A model generated the notes under the pieces. The model was not told the DNA's origin. It ran no database searches and saw only the letters and a program-made list of their open reading frames with translations. Positions 24,454-32,654 of a stretch of DNA of 38,475 bases are shown here, piece by piece (position 1 is the stretch's first letter; every line of letters starts with the position of its first letter). Origin of the DNA: JASJBU01 sp965372385 (GTDB lineage: Bacteria; Pseudomonadota; Gammaproteobacteria; Chromatiales; Chromatiaceae). The stretch covers positions 1-38,475 of the forward strand of contig CBDVCD010000004.1 in assembly GCA_965372385.1 (NCBI GenBank). The letters are read 5' to 3'. A program made the position numbers and the translations under genes.

Positions 24454-25251
24454 TCAGAAATGGGCCTCCACGCCCAGGAAGGGTCCATCGAAGGACCAGT
24501 CCGTAAAGACATTATCCAGATCGTCGAGCTCCAGGGAAAATTCCCGGTAGCCAGCCCTGACCGACATATCAATGGCCAGGTTATCGAGAAATGAATAGGC
24601 TACACCCGCCTGATAATCCTGGATCTTATTATCATCGATACTCAATGCACTGAGTTCGCCAAAAAAAGTAAATCCTGTTGTGGGCACGCCAATCTGCACT
24701 GCGCCATATAACAGAGGCACAATACCTTTGAAGGATTCAGTTGCGGAGCCAGAATCTTCTTTATTCACAACCTTGAACTCACCGTCCAGATATTTTCCGG
24801 TGAGACCGAGATCGAAAGAGACCACATCATTATCGAACAGTTCATAATAGAGCGTGATATCGGTGTTCTGTAACTTAAATTCCGTCGCCACCGTTGTATC
24901 CTCATCGAATATCTTGCCAGCAAATTCGAAATCGGCACTCAGGGTCGTATCGCCCGAGGTTGAAAGGTCACTCGTACGCAAGCGGAAATTGGGTATAATC
25001 GGCATCGGATGTTCCAGGGCAATGGAAAAGCTGACCTTGTTCTCATTGTCCAGATTAAAGTCCTGCATCCCCGTCCGACTACTACCAAAACTGCCCGATG
25101 AGTCCGAATTCCAGAGATCCACTCCGCCGAAGATGCCAAATACCGTATCGGCCTGCGCTCCGGTTCCCAGCACAGTAGAAGCAACGAATAGGGCTATTGG
25201 CAGCTTTTTCACGCGATCTATCTTCTCGTTCCAGAAATTCGATACATTCAT
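24454..25251 (-). CDS. outer-membrane beta-barrel protein, TIGR04219-like
   Basis: 265 residues. A signal peptide (KKLPIALFVASTVLGTGAQA) precedes mature sequence starting ADTVFGIFGGVDLWN. The rest alternates hydrophobic and polar residues as in a small barrel and ends with the C-terminal aromatic FLGVEAHF, an outer-membrane insertion signal. Overall it resembles the TIGR04219 family of unknown function. ATG 25251 overlaps the rlmB stop as ATGA, whereas GTG 25212 (MKKLP...) gives a conventional signal peptide; either is possible. It is the last gene of rnr-rlmB on the same strand. Confidence 0.75.
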   Translation of the reverse strand: MNVSNFWNEKIDRVKKLPIALFVASTVLGTGAQADTVFGIFGGVDLWNSDSSGSFGSSRTGMQDFNLDNENKVSFSIALEHPMPIIPNFRLRTSDLSTSGDTTLSADFEFAGKIFDEDTTVATEFKLQNTDITLYYELFDNDVVSFDLGLTGKYLDGEFKVVNKEDSGSATESFKGIVPLLYGAVQIGVPTTGFTFFGELSALSIDDNKIQDYQAGVAYSFLDNLAIDMSVRAGYREFSLELDDLDNVFTDWSFDGPFLGVEAHF

Positions 25252-26021
25252 GCAGGGTTTAGCGCTTTGCGGGGTACATCAGCAGCACGCTGCCTGACCG
25301 CTTCATAGAGTGCCACACCTGCCGCCACGGAAACATTGAGGCTCTCCACAACTCCCCGCATCGGCAGACTGACCAACAGATCGCACTGCTCCCGGGTAAG
25401 GCGACGCAGGCCTTTGCCCTCTCCCCCCATCACAATGGCCAGCGGCCCCGTTAATTTCGTTCCGAACAGTGTCTGCTCTGTCTCCCCGGCGGTACCGATC
25501 AGCCAGATCCCTTCATTTTGCAGCCATTTCAGGGTACGTGCCAGGTTGGTCACCCGAATAAAGGGTACGGACACTGCCGCGCCACTGGCGACCTTGCAGA
25601 CAGCGGCCGTCAGCCCCACCGATTTGTCCCGTGGAGCAATCACCGCCTGCACACCCGCGGCATCGGCCGTGCGCAGACAGGCCCCCAGATTGTGTGGGTC
25701 CTGTACGCCATCCAGCACCAGAAGGAAGGGCGTATCATCGAGTCGCCGCAACAGGGCCTTCAGATAGGGTTCGTCATAGGTCTCCGGGGCGCGGATATAG
25801 GCGACCACACCCTGATGCTTGCCACCTCCGGCCAGCGCATCCAGCTCATCACCACTCACTTGGTGGACCTTTACCCCCGCGGCCCGGGCGTTGGTGATCA
25901 CCTCTTTGATACGGCTGTCGTGGCGCTGGGCGTCAAGCCAGATCTCAGTAGCCGCGCCACCCTGATGCAGGGCAGCACGCACTGCGTGAAACCCCATGAT
26001 CAGCTGCCTATCGTCAGCCAT
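25248..26021 (-). CDS. rlmB: 23S rRNA 2'-O-methyltransferase RlmB (G2251)
   Basis: A SpoU/TrmD-class methyltransferase of 257 residues that modifies G2251 in the 23S P-loop with S-adenosylmethionine. An N-terminal substrate-binding domain (MGFHAVRAALHQG) is followed by the knot fold: motif 1 DPHNLGACLRTADAAGVQAV, motif 2 LAIVMGGEGKGLRRLTREQC and motif 3 PMRGVVESLNVSVAAGVALY. The frame extends 49 codons upstream through the end of rnr, but AAAGG before ATG 26021 and the conserved start favour the short form. It overlaps the rnr stop by 8 nt. The rnr-rlmB pair is widely conserved. Confidence 0.96.
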   Translation of the reverse strand: MADDRQLIMGFHAVRAALHQGGAATEIWLDAQRHDSRIKEVITNARAAGVKVHQVSGDELDALAGGGKHQGVVAYIRAPETYDEPYLKALLRRLDDTPFLLVLDGVQDPHNLGACLRTADAAGVQAVIAPRDKSVGLTAAVCKVASGAAVSVPFIRVTNLARTLKWLQNEGIWLIGTAGETEQTLFGTKLTGPLAIVMGGEGKGLRRLTREQCDLLVSLPMRGVVESLNVSVAAGVALYEAVRQRAADVPRKALNPA

Positions 26022-28356
26022 TGTCAGCCTTTCGTTTACTGCGACGGCGTCTTTTTGATTTGGTTTTTCTCTCACCCTTCTGCTCGTCAGGCGCATCCTT
26101 CCTCGCCTTACCGACAGACTTTTTTGCCTTGGGTTTGCGTTTGACAGGCGTCGTCTGGCCCGCCTCATTCGCTAACACAAAATCGATTTTTCGGTCATCC
26201 AGGTTCACCTTGGCCACTCGAATACGCAGCGGGTCCCCCAGACGGATCACCTTACCGGTACGCTCACCGGACAGACGGTGGCCAACCGGATCGTAGTGAT
26301 AATAATCGTTGTCCAGCGCCGTGATATGCACCAGGCCATCCACATAGATGTCATTCAGCTCGACAAACACGCCAAAGGAATTCACGCTGGTGATGATGCC
26401 GTCGAAACGCTCACCCACCTTGTCCATCATGTATTCACACTTCAGCCAATCCATGGCATCACGGGTGGCTTCATCCGCCTTGCGCTCGGTGCTGGAGCAG
26501 TGTTCACCCATCCCCTGGAGCTCGGACTTGGTGTAGTCGAAATCATCGGCGCCGCCGCCGGCAAGCAGGTGCTTGAGGGCGCGATGCACAATCAGGTCCG
26601 GATAGCGCCGGATAGGTGAGGTGAAGTGTGTGTAGGCCGGAAATGAGAGTCCGAAATGTCCGACATTGTCGGAACTGTAGACCGCCTGGGAAAGAGAACG
26701 CAGCAGAACCGTCTGGATCAGGTGGTGATCAGGACGCCCCTTGATCTGTTCCAGCAGTTTGCCGTAATCACCCGCCGCGGGTTTCTTACCGCCGGGTAGA
26801 CTAAGCCCCAGTTCACCCAGAAAGGCCCGCAGATCGGTCAGCTTCTCCTCACCCGGTCCTTCATGGATGCGATAGAGCGCCGGCAGTTTCTTGCGCAGCA
26901 GAAAGCGGGCCGCTGCCACATTCGCCGCCAGCATGCACTCCTCGATCAGCCGATGGGCGTCGTTGCGGAACACCGGCACGATGCGTTCCACTCGCTGTTT
27001 GTCATTGAATTCGATGCGCGTCTCGGTGGTATCGAAATCGATCGCACCCCTTGCCCGGTGTCCTTCACTCAGTACCTGGTAGAGCTGATGGAGATTCCGC
27101 AGATGCGGTAAGACCTTCGCATACTTATTGCTCAGCTTGGCATCTCCATCCAGCATCGCCGCCACCTGGTCATAGGTGAGTCGCGCATGGGAGTGCATCA
27201 CCGCCGGGTAAAAGCGGGAGCGGGAGATATTGCCGGACTTGTCGATATACATCTCGCAAGTCATACAAAGCCGGTCCACATCCGGATTGATGGAGCAGAG
27301 GCCGTTCGAGAGTACCTCCGGCAACATTGGGATCACCCGGTCGGGGAAGTAGACTGAATTGCCCCGATTGCGCCCTTCCTGGTCCAGCGCACTGCCTGAT
27401 GCGACATAGTGGGAGACATCCGCAATGGAAACCAGCAGACGCCACCCCTTGGGCTTGGGTTCACAGTAGACCGCATCGTCAAAATCCCGCGCATCGGCGC
27501 CATCGATGGTGACCAGCGGCAGCTTCCGCAGGTCCACCCTGCCCGCCTTGTCCATCTCGCCGACCTCTGCCGACAATCCCTTGATCTGCGCTTCGACCTC
27601 ATCCGGCCAGGCCACCCGGAGGTTATGGGTACGGATGGCGATATCGGTCTCCATACCCGGCCCCATGTGGTCACCCAGTACCTCGATCACGCGTCCGATG
27701 GGAGGGGTTCGCTTGGTGGGTTGATCGAGAATCTCAGCCACCACCATCTGGCCCTTGCGTGCCTCACCCATCTCGGGGCTTGGAATAACGATATCCTTAC
27801 TCAGACGCTTGCTGTCCGGCACTACAAAACCGACACCGCTCTCCATGTAGAGTTTGCCAACCACTGTCTGGGTGTGACGTTCGAGCACCTCGACCACCGC
27901 ACCTTCCAAACGACCCCGGCGATCCATACCCGTGACCCTGACCACGGCCCGGTCATCGTGAAATAACGGACGCATCTCCTTGAAGGAGAGATAGAGGTCT
28001 TCTCCCCCGTCATCGGGTTTGAGAAACCCGAACCCGTCAGCATGACCGATGACCCGGCCGACGATCAGATCCCGCTTGTTGACCAGGCAATAGTGTTTCT
28101 TGCGATTACAGACCAACTGGCCATCCCGCTCCATGGCCCGCAAGCGGCGACGCAGGGCTTCCAGCCGCTCCTCGTCATCCAGCCTCAGCGCTTCCGCCAG
28201 CTGCTGAAAATCCATCGGTACACCCTGCTCGGAGAGGGTCTCTAGGATGAACTCACGGCTGGGAATGGGATTTTGATATTTTCGCGCCTCTCTCGATTGG
28301 TGGGGATCCGCCTTGAGGGAGGGATTCTTGGACTTCCTGGGTTTTCTACTGACCAC
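26014..28356 (-). CDS. rnr: ribonuclease R
   Basis: A processive 3'-5' exoribonuclease of the RNB family that degrades structured RNA. About 780 residues: a basic N-terminus, a winged helix (YQNPIPSREFILETL, as in the Escherichia coli protein), cold-shock domains, the RNB core with acidic metal site DGADARDFDDAVYCE and the SFPAYTHFTSPIRRYPDL signature, an S1 domain, and a very basic Lys/Arg tail (KSKRRRRSKRKADNG). The longest frame starts at ATG 28434, but that segment is hydrophobic, AT-rich and contains a likely promoter. GTG 28356 (MVSRKPRKSKNP) is preferred, although its ribosome binding site is weak. Confidence 0.94.
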   Translation of the reverse strand: MVSRKPRKSKNPSLKADPHQSREARKYQNPIPSREFILETLSEQGVPMDFQQLAEALRLDDEERLEALRRRLRAMERDGQLVCNRKKHYCLVNKRDLIVGRVIGHADGFGFLKPDDGGEDLYLSFKEMRPLFHDDRAVVRVTGMDRRGRLEGAVVEVLERHTQTVVGKLYMESGVGFVVPDSKRLSKDIVIPSPEMGEARKGQMVVAEILDQPTKRTPPIGRVIEVLGDHMGPGMETDIAIRTHNLRVAWPDEVEAQIKGLSAEVGEMDKAGRVDLRKLPLVTIDGADARDFDDAVYCEPKPKGWRLLVSIADVSHYVASGSALDQEGRNRGNSVYFPDRVIPMLPEVLSNGLCSINPDVDRLCMTCEMYIDKSGNISRSRFYPAVMHSHARLTYDQVAAMLDGDAKLSNKYAKVLPHLRNLHQLYQVLSEGHRARGAIDFDTTETRIEFNDKQRVERIVPVFRNDAHRLIEECMLAANVAAARFLLRKKLPALYRIHEGPGEEKLTDLRAFLGELGLSLPGGKKPAAGDYGKLLEQIKGRPDHHLIQTVLLRSLSQAVYSSDNVGHFGLSFPAYTHFTSPIRRYPDLIVHRALKHLLAGGGADDFDYTKSELQGMGEHCSSTERKADEATRDAMDWLKCEYMMDKVGERFDGIITSVNSFGVFVELNDIYVDGLVHITALDNDYYHYDPVGHRLSGERTGKVIRLGDPLRIRVAKVNLDDRKIDFVLANEAGQTTPVKRKPKAKKSVGKARKDAPDEQKGERKTKSKRRRRSKRKADNG

Positions 28357-28385
28357 AATTCCGGATTCTGCCTGAAAAAGAAACC

Positions 28386-28394
28386 ATTCTATCA
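28386..28394 (-). promoter_or_regulatory. possible extended -10 promoter of rnr
   Basis: The minus strand reads TGATAGAAT, an extended -10 (TG-N-TAGAAT) without a convincing -35. A transcript starting near 28379 would begin about 23 nt before the GTG at 28356, in keeping with the shorter rnr start. Confidence 0.4.
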
Positions 28395-28489
28395 GGTTTA
28401 TTAGATAAGACTCTACTAATACAGCAAATTTCATGTCGAGATACGTGGCACATACCAGCTAAATGCAGGGCAGTTTTGCCTAGGTACCT

Positions 28490-28996
28490 TCAATCGTTGA
28501 TCAGACTCACAACCCTATTGGTGATATACATGATCAGCAGCACGGCAATGCCAAAGACATAGAGGCCATAGTGTACCTCGATACTCGCTATTGGCCCCAG
28601 CTTGACTGCCACGATCAGTACCGCCACTACCAGCACATCCAGCATGGACCAGCGCCCATATTCGTGCATGAGATGCAGAATCTTCTGGGTGGTCGAAGAA
28701 TGGGCCTGTTTGTTCCTGACGATCCTGAACAAGACCCAGATTTTCAGTAACGGCAGCATGACGCTGAAAGACGCTACCACCAGAAACAGAAAAAAATAAC
28801 CATTTTTCAGCAATTCATAGATCCCTGACACAACCGAAAAGGGGGTTCGAATGACAATGAACTGGGAAATGGTGATCATCGGGGTACTCAGACCCAGGAT
28901 CAGAAGCAACGTAGCCACCACCAAGAGCCACCTTAGGCGCTTTGCGGCCTTATGTGGAAGCGGGCTCTGTTCGGCAGGTCTTGTCTGGTTTTGCAT
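28490..28996 (-). CDS. PqiA-like inner-membrane protein
   Basis: 168 residues with four membrane segments (about 30-50, 65-90, 115-135 and 140-160). The arrangement, with LLILGLSTPMITIS, GIYELLKNGYFFLFLVV, and later the PLLKIWVLFRIV and GRWSMLDVLVVAVLIVAVKLG stretches, is that of paraquat-inducible protein A domains; the GRWSMLDV motif is characteristic. PqiA proteins work with MCE-type lipid transport across the envelope, but no PqiB/MCE gene is nearby and this is a single PqiA domain. The frame is open 85 codons upstream, but that part has no conserved character, so ATG 28996 is used; AAGGAG lies 13 nt upstream, which is rather far. Confidence 0.8.
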   Translation of the reverse strand: MQNQTRPAEQSPLPHKAAKRLRWLLVVATLLLILGLSTPMITISQFIVIRTPFSVVSGIYELLKNGYFFLFLVVASFSVMLPLLKIWVLFRIVRNKQAHSSTTQKILHLMHEYGRWSMLDVLVVAVLIVAVKLGPIASIEVHYGLYVFGIAVLLIMYITNRVVSLIND

Positions 28997-29375
28997 GCTT
29001 AACTTAGTACTCCTTAGATAACGCCACCGGACTACCAATGGATCCGCAAACTTTGTATGGACTGGAGGAACGACCCCGAGATTCAGTTTACCGGATTTGG
29101 CGACATGAGCATCATGCAGGTGGGAGGACTCACAGTTGATCGCGTGTAACAGCAAAGGTGGCAGAGCAAACTGGTAGACTATGTTTGCCTCATCGGATAG
29201 GTTGGCAAAGGGATAAACTTGAATATTGAATACCCTTGATAGAGACCACACTCGATACCCAGTGAAAAATGTACAATAGCGGCCTTTTCGATAGTATCGT
29301 CCAAAAATATCTGATAATCACATAGCATAGCTAGTGGTTATTAAATTTATCTCAATGTTTGTAAAGGAATAATCC
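28997..29375. other. intergenic region, no gene recognised
   Basis: A gap of about 380 bp between the divergent PqiA-like and PH-domain genes. It must hold both promoters; near 29270-29310 there are -10-like hexamers (TACAAT, GATAAT) but no convincing paired -35. A palindrome, CTTAGTACTCCTTAG, lies at about 29001-29015 near the PqiA-like start. Confidence 0.4.
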
Positions 29376-29756
29376 ATGTCAAAAATACTCTATGAAGAGC
29401 ATCCTTCCCTGATTCGCACCCACCCTTTAGGCACCGTGATAGCGATCATTCTCATCCCTGTCGGAGTGGGGATCCTGATTCTGCTCTACTGGTACCTGAC
29501 CATGAAGGCGGACAAATTAATCATCAAGGAGGATGAGGTGATCTGGACCCACGGTCTGCTCAGTAAGAAATATGTGGAGATCAACATGAGCTCCATCCGG
29601 GCTACCAAGGTCGAGCAGTCGCTGCTACAGAGGATGCTGGACGCGGGTAAATTAGAGATTTTTACCGCTGGCGATGAACCCGAACTAAGCGTCAACGGTA
29701 TGCCCAATCCAGACAAGATCCGGGAGCTGATCAAAGGTGAATCGAAGCGGAGCTGA
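29376..29756 (+). CDS. bacterial PH-domain membrane protein (bPH_2)
   Basis: 126 residues. One membrane hairpin or segment (about 20-44, VIAIILIPVGVGILILLYWYL) is followed by a bacterial pleckstrin-homology-like domain: KADKLIIKEDEVIWTHGLLSKKYVEI with the usual glycine-leucine turn, then IRATKVEQSLLQRMLDAGKLEIFTAGD, the conserved core of this family (YdbS/YdbT-like). The function of these proteins is unclear; they sit in the cytoplasmic membrane. AAAGGA lies 8 nt upstream. It is probably co-transcribed with the next gene (2-nt gap). Confidence 0.85.
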   Translation: MSKILYEEHPSLIRTHPLGTVIAIILIPVGVGILILLYWYLTMKADKLIIKEDEVIWTHGLLSKKYVEINMSSIRATKVEQSLLQRMLDAGKLEIFTAGDEPELSVNGMPNPDKIRELIKGESKRS

Positions 29757-29758
29757 GC

Positions 29759-30058
29759 ATGGGCGGTGAGAGGCGCGATGAACTGAAGCTGTGGGGGGTC
29801 ATCCTGGGCGCCGGACTGCTGCTGGTGATTCTGGGTGTGGTTGTGGGTATCCCCCTGCTTGATGACCTGATCGCGGCACTCGAGCCAGGCGTGGGCATGA
29901 AAACCGCGGCCATCTGGTCATTCGGTATCACCTTCGTGATGTTTCTGGTATTTGCGGTGGTGGCTGGGGATGGTTTGTTGGGTGAGATCCAGTTCATGCT
30001 GTTAGGCTTTTTTCTGTTTTTTGTGATAATCACGTTGCTTATTGCCTGGATATTCTAA
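29759..30058 (+). CDS. small three-helix membrane protein, unknown
   Basis: 99 residues with three hydrophobic segments (about 12-34, 47-67 and 74-98) and a charged N-terminus (GGERRDELK). The C-terminus ends inside the last helix (LLIAWIF), so there is little or no cytoplasmic tail. GGAG lies 6 nt before the ATG and overlaps the end of the PH-domain gene, with only 2 nt between stop and start, so the pair should be translated together. I do not recognise a family. The 210 bp after it carry no gene I can support. Confidence 0.75.
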   Translation: MGGERRDELKLWGVILGAGLLLVILGVVVGIPLLDDLIAALEPGVGMKTAAIWSFGITFVMFLVFAVVAGDGLLGEIQFMLLGFFLFFVIITLLIAWIF

Positions 30059-30268
30059 CCGCCTATTCGTCACAAACTTACCGGCCCTAAATTTCCGGCT
30101 TTCAAATCCGGCATGTCGAACCCCAAGGTCGATTCCTCCAGCAGCATGCGGAACCTGCAATGAGTCAACAAGGCCTACCAGCACCCATTATTCCAGGATT
30201 ATTCCACTCCACTCACCAAACCTGAATAATTTTCCAGATAAAGCTAGAATGACTGTGAGACTGAAAAG

Positions 30269-32470
30269 ATGGAAGAGAAATCACCTCAAGAAACCACGCG
30301 GCTGGCAACACCGGAAGGCCTATATCTCTGTCTAATCAGCGTTCATGGTCTGATCCGAGGGCATAACCTGGAGCTGGGCCGTGATGCCGATACCGGTGGA
30401 CAGACCAAATATGTCGTCGAACTGGCCAGTGCTCTCAAACAGCAGCCGGGGGTTGCCCAGGTAGATCTGATAACACGCCGGGTTGAAGACCCGGGGGTCA
30501 GCAACGACTACGCGCTCCCCATCGAGGAGCTGGGAAACGGCGCCCGTATCGTGCGTATCGAGGCCGGCCCACCTGACTATATCCCCAAGGAGTCCTTGTG
30601 GGACCAACTGGATACCCTGGTGGATAACACCATCAATTTCTTCCATGAACAGGGACGGCAACCGGACCTGTTGCACAGCCATTATGCGGATGCAGGTTAT
30701 GTGGGCAGCCGGATCTCCCATGTGCTTGGCATTCCACTGATCCACACCGGTCACTCCCTGGGCCGGGTCAAACGTCGTCGACTGCTGGCCTCCGGCCTCA
30801 GGACCGCGCAGATCGATGAGCGTTACAGCATGGCCAGGCGTATCGAGGCCGAAGAGACCACACTGGCCTCGGCAGAGCGGGTGATCACCAGCACCAACCA
30901 GGAGATCGAGGAGCAGTACGAACTCTACGACTTCTATCAACCAAATCAGATGTGGGTTATCCCCCCTGGCACTGACCTCACCCGCTTTCACCCACCGGAG
31001 GGTCTGGAGTGGCAAACCGAGATAGCCGGAGAAATCGCACGTTTTCTGCGGGAGCCGGAGAAACCGATCATCCTGGCCCTCTCCCGCCCGGATGAGCGGA
31101 AAAACATCTCCGCCCTGATCACTGCCTACGGCAGTAGCCAGGCATTGCAAGAGGCCGCCAATCTGGTAGTGATAGCAGGCAACCGGGATGATATCCATGA
31201 TCTCGACAGCGGCGCGCAGGAGGTGTGGTCGGAGCTGTTACTGCAGATCGACCGCTATGACCTATATGGCCGGGTGGCCTACCCCAAACACCATGCCGCG
31301 GATGATGTACCCTTGATCTACCGGCTGGCCGCCGTCTCGGGTGGCGTTTTCGTCAATCCCGCCCTGACCGAACCCTTTGGTCTGACCCTGATCGAGGCAG
31401 CCGCCAGTGGCCTGCCCATTGTCGCGACCGAGGACGGCGGTCCACGTGACATCATTCAAAACTGTAACAATGGGGTACTGGTCGATCCGCTGGATCCGGA
31501 GGATATCGCCCGTGGGCTGAAAGAGGTCCTGCTCGACTGGGAGGCATGGCAGTATAGATCCACCCAAGGGCTGCAGGGGGTGCGCGAGCACTACTCCTGG
31601 GAGGCTCATGCAAAACTTTATCTGGAGATGGTCCGACCCATTGTGGAGAGAACCACGGAACCGCTGGTACGCCCACCTAAAACTCGTCGCCCCATGCTCT
31701 ATCATGACCGGGCCATCTTCACTGATCTGGATCAGAACCTGCTGGGAAACCCAGATTCCCTGCCGGATTTCGTTCGACTGATCCGGGCAAACCGGAAATG
31801 CGCCACCTTCGGCATCGCCACCGGGCGTCGTCTCGACTCCGCGCTGAAGATAATGAAAAAGCATGGCATACCCGAACCGGATGTACTGATCACCAGTGGT
31901 GGCAGCGAAATTCACTACGCCCCCAAACTGACGCAAGACACCGCATGGACTCACCATATCGAAAAGCAGTGGACCCCACAGTTGATCCGGCGCATTCTCA
32001 ACAAACTGCCAGGTCTGGTACGACAAAACAAAAAGGAGCAGAGCCGCTTCAAGATCAGTTACTACATCGACCCGGAAAAGGCACCCTCACTGGAAGAGAT
32101 CAATCGCTTGCTGCACCAGGAGGAACAATCGGTCAACACCATTATCTCATTCGGCCAGTTTCTCGATATTTTACCCATACGCGCCTCCAAGGGGTTGGCC
32201 TTACGCTATATGGCGGCCACCTGGGATATCCCGTTGGACCACATTCTGGTAGCCGGCGGTTCGGGGGCCGATGAGGATATGATGCGTGGTAATACCCTGG
32301 CGGTAGTGGTGGGAAATCGGCATCACGAGGAGCTTTCCCAACTCGAGGATATTGAACGGATCTATTTTGCTCAGGCAGAGGGCGCCGGTGGCATTATCGA
32401 GGCGCTGGATCATTATGACTTTTTCCGCAGTTGCCATATCCCGATGGAGACCAATGAAAAGGGTGATTAG
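30269..32470 (+). CDS. sps: sucrose-phosphate synthase, GT4 plus HAD domain
   Basis: 733 residues. It joins UDP-glucose and fructose-6-phosphate to sucrose-6-phosphate. Residues about 15-450 are a GT-B retaining glycosyltransferase: SVHGLIRG and DADTGGQTKYVVELA bind the acceptor, and E368-PFGLTLI-E376 is the E-x7-E motif. Residues about 480-725 form a HAD-IIB domain like sucrose-phosphate phosphatase: motif I keeps Asp486 and Asp488 (TDLDQNLLG) but has Asn490 where Thr is usual, motif III Lys is in ASKGLALRYMA, and motif IV reads AGGSGADEDMM instead of the usual GDSGND. Phosphatase activity is therefore uncertain. It is followed by a sugar kinase. The final codons are part of a palindrome arm. 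Confidence 0.93.
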   Translation: MEEKSPQETTRLATPEGLYLCLISVHGLIRGHNLELGRDADTGGQTKYVVELASALKQQPGVAQVDLITRRVEDPGVSNDYALPIEELGNGARIVRIEAGPPDYIPKESLWDQLDTLVDNTINFFHEQGRQPDLLHSHYADAGYVGSRISHVLGIPLIHTGHSLGRVKRRRLLASGLRTAQIDERYSMARRIEAEETTLASAERVITSTNQEIEEQYELYDFYQPNQMWVIPPGTDLTRFHPPEGLEWQTEIAGEIARFLREPEKPIILALSRPDERKNISALITAYGSSQALQEAANLVVIAGNRDDIHDLDSGAQEVWSELLLQIDRYDLYGRVAYPKHHAADDVPLIYRLAAVSGGVFVNPALTEPFGLTLIEAAASGLPIVATEDGGPRDIIQNCNNGVLVDPLDPEDIARGLKEVLLDWEAWQYRSTQGLQGVREHYSWEAHAKLYLEMVRPIVERTTEPLVRPPKTRRPMLYHDRAIFTDLDQNLLGNPDSLPDFVRLIRANRKCATFGIATGRRLDSALKIMKKHGIPEPDVLITSGGSEIHYAPKLTQDTAWTHHIEKQWTPQLIRRILNKLPGLVRQNKKEQSRFKISYYIDPEKAPSLEEINRLLHQEEQSVNTIISFGQFLDILPIRASKGLALRYMAATWDIPLDHILVAGGSGADEDMMRGNTLAVVVGNRHHEELSQLEDIERIYFAQAEGAGGIIEALDHYDFFRSCHIPMETNEKGD

Positions 32471-32633
32471 CCCCATCTCTCAGCTGCGCCTCGGCGGTGG
32501 GGATAGGCTGCCGAAACACGCTGTAAATACGTCCGTGTACGCTCCACGGCGGCATCCATGTCGCCGAGGGTTTCGCCAACCTATCCCCATCGCCCTTGCG
32601 TGGGATATCAGCTGAGAGATGGGGCTAATCACC
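32462..32633. repeat. 172-bp nested palindrome, family A copy 2
   Basis: GGTGATTAGCCCCATCTCTC... (32462-32486) is repeated perfectly in inverse for 25 bp at 32609-32633. Inner arms GGTGGGGATAGG (32496-32507) and CCTATCCCCATC (32580-32591) pair, and the core GAAACACGCTGTAAATACG...GTTTC (32513-32574) contains the tip CGGCG...CGCCG. The left arm includes the last two codons and stop of sps. The core matches the copy at 22640-22819 in reverse orientation. Confidence 0.88.
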
Positions 32634-32654
32634 ATGAAAAGTGAGTAGGCTCCG

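Noticed and set aside
28357..28434. Hydrophobic N-terminal extension of RNase R
   Set aside because: AT-rich and contains an extended -10 promoter; the conserved basic start follows GTG 28356.
29001..29015. TAGTACTCC near the PqiA-like start, like the stop-linked repeat
   Set aside because: Only nine bases match and the sequence then diverges; it is a short local palindrome not tied to a stop codon.
28997..29251. 85-codon N-terminal extension of the PqiA-like gene
   Set aside because: No conserved character or signal; the PqiA domain is complete without it.
30115..30160. Sequence GGTCGATTCC resembling a tRNA T-loop
   Set aside because: No acceptor stem, anticodon arm or D-arm can be formed around it on either strand.
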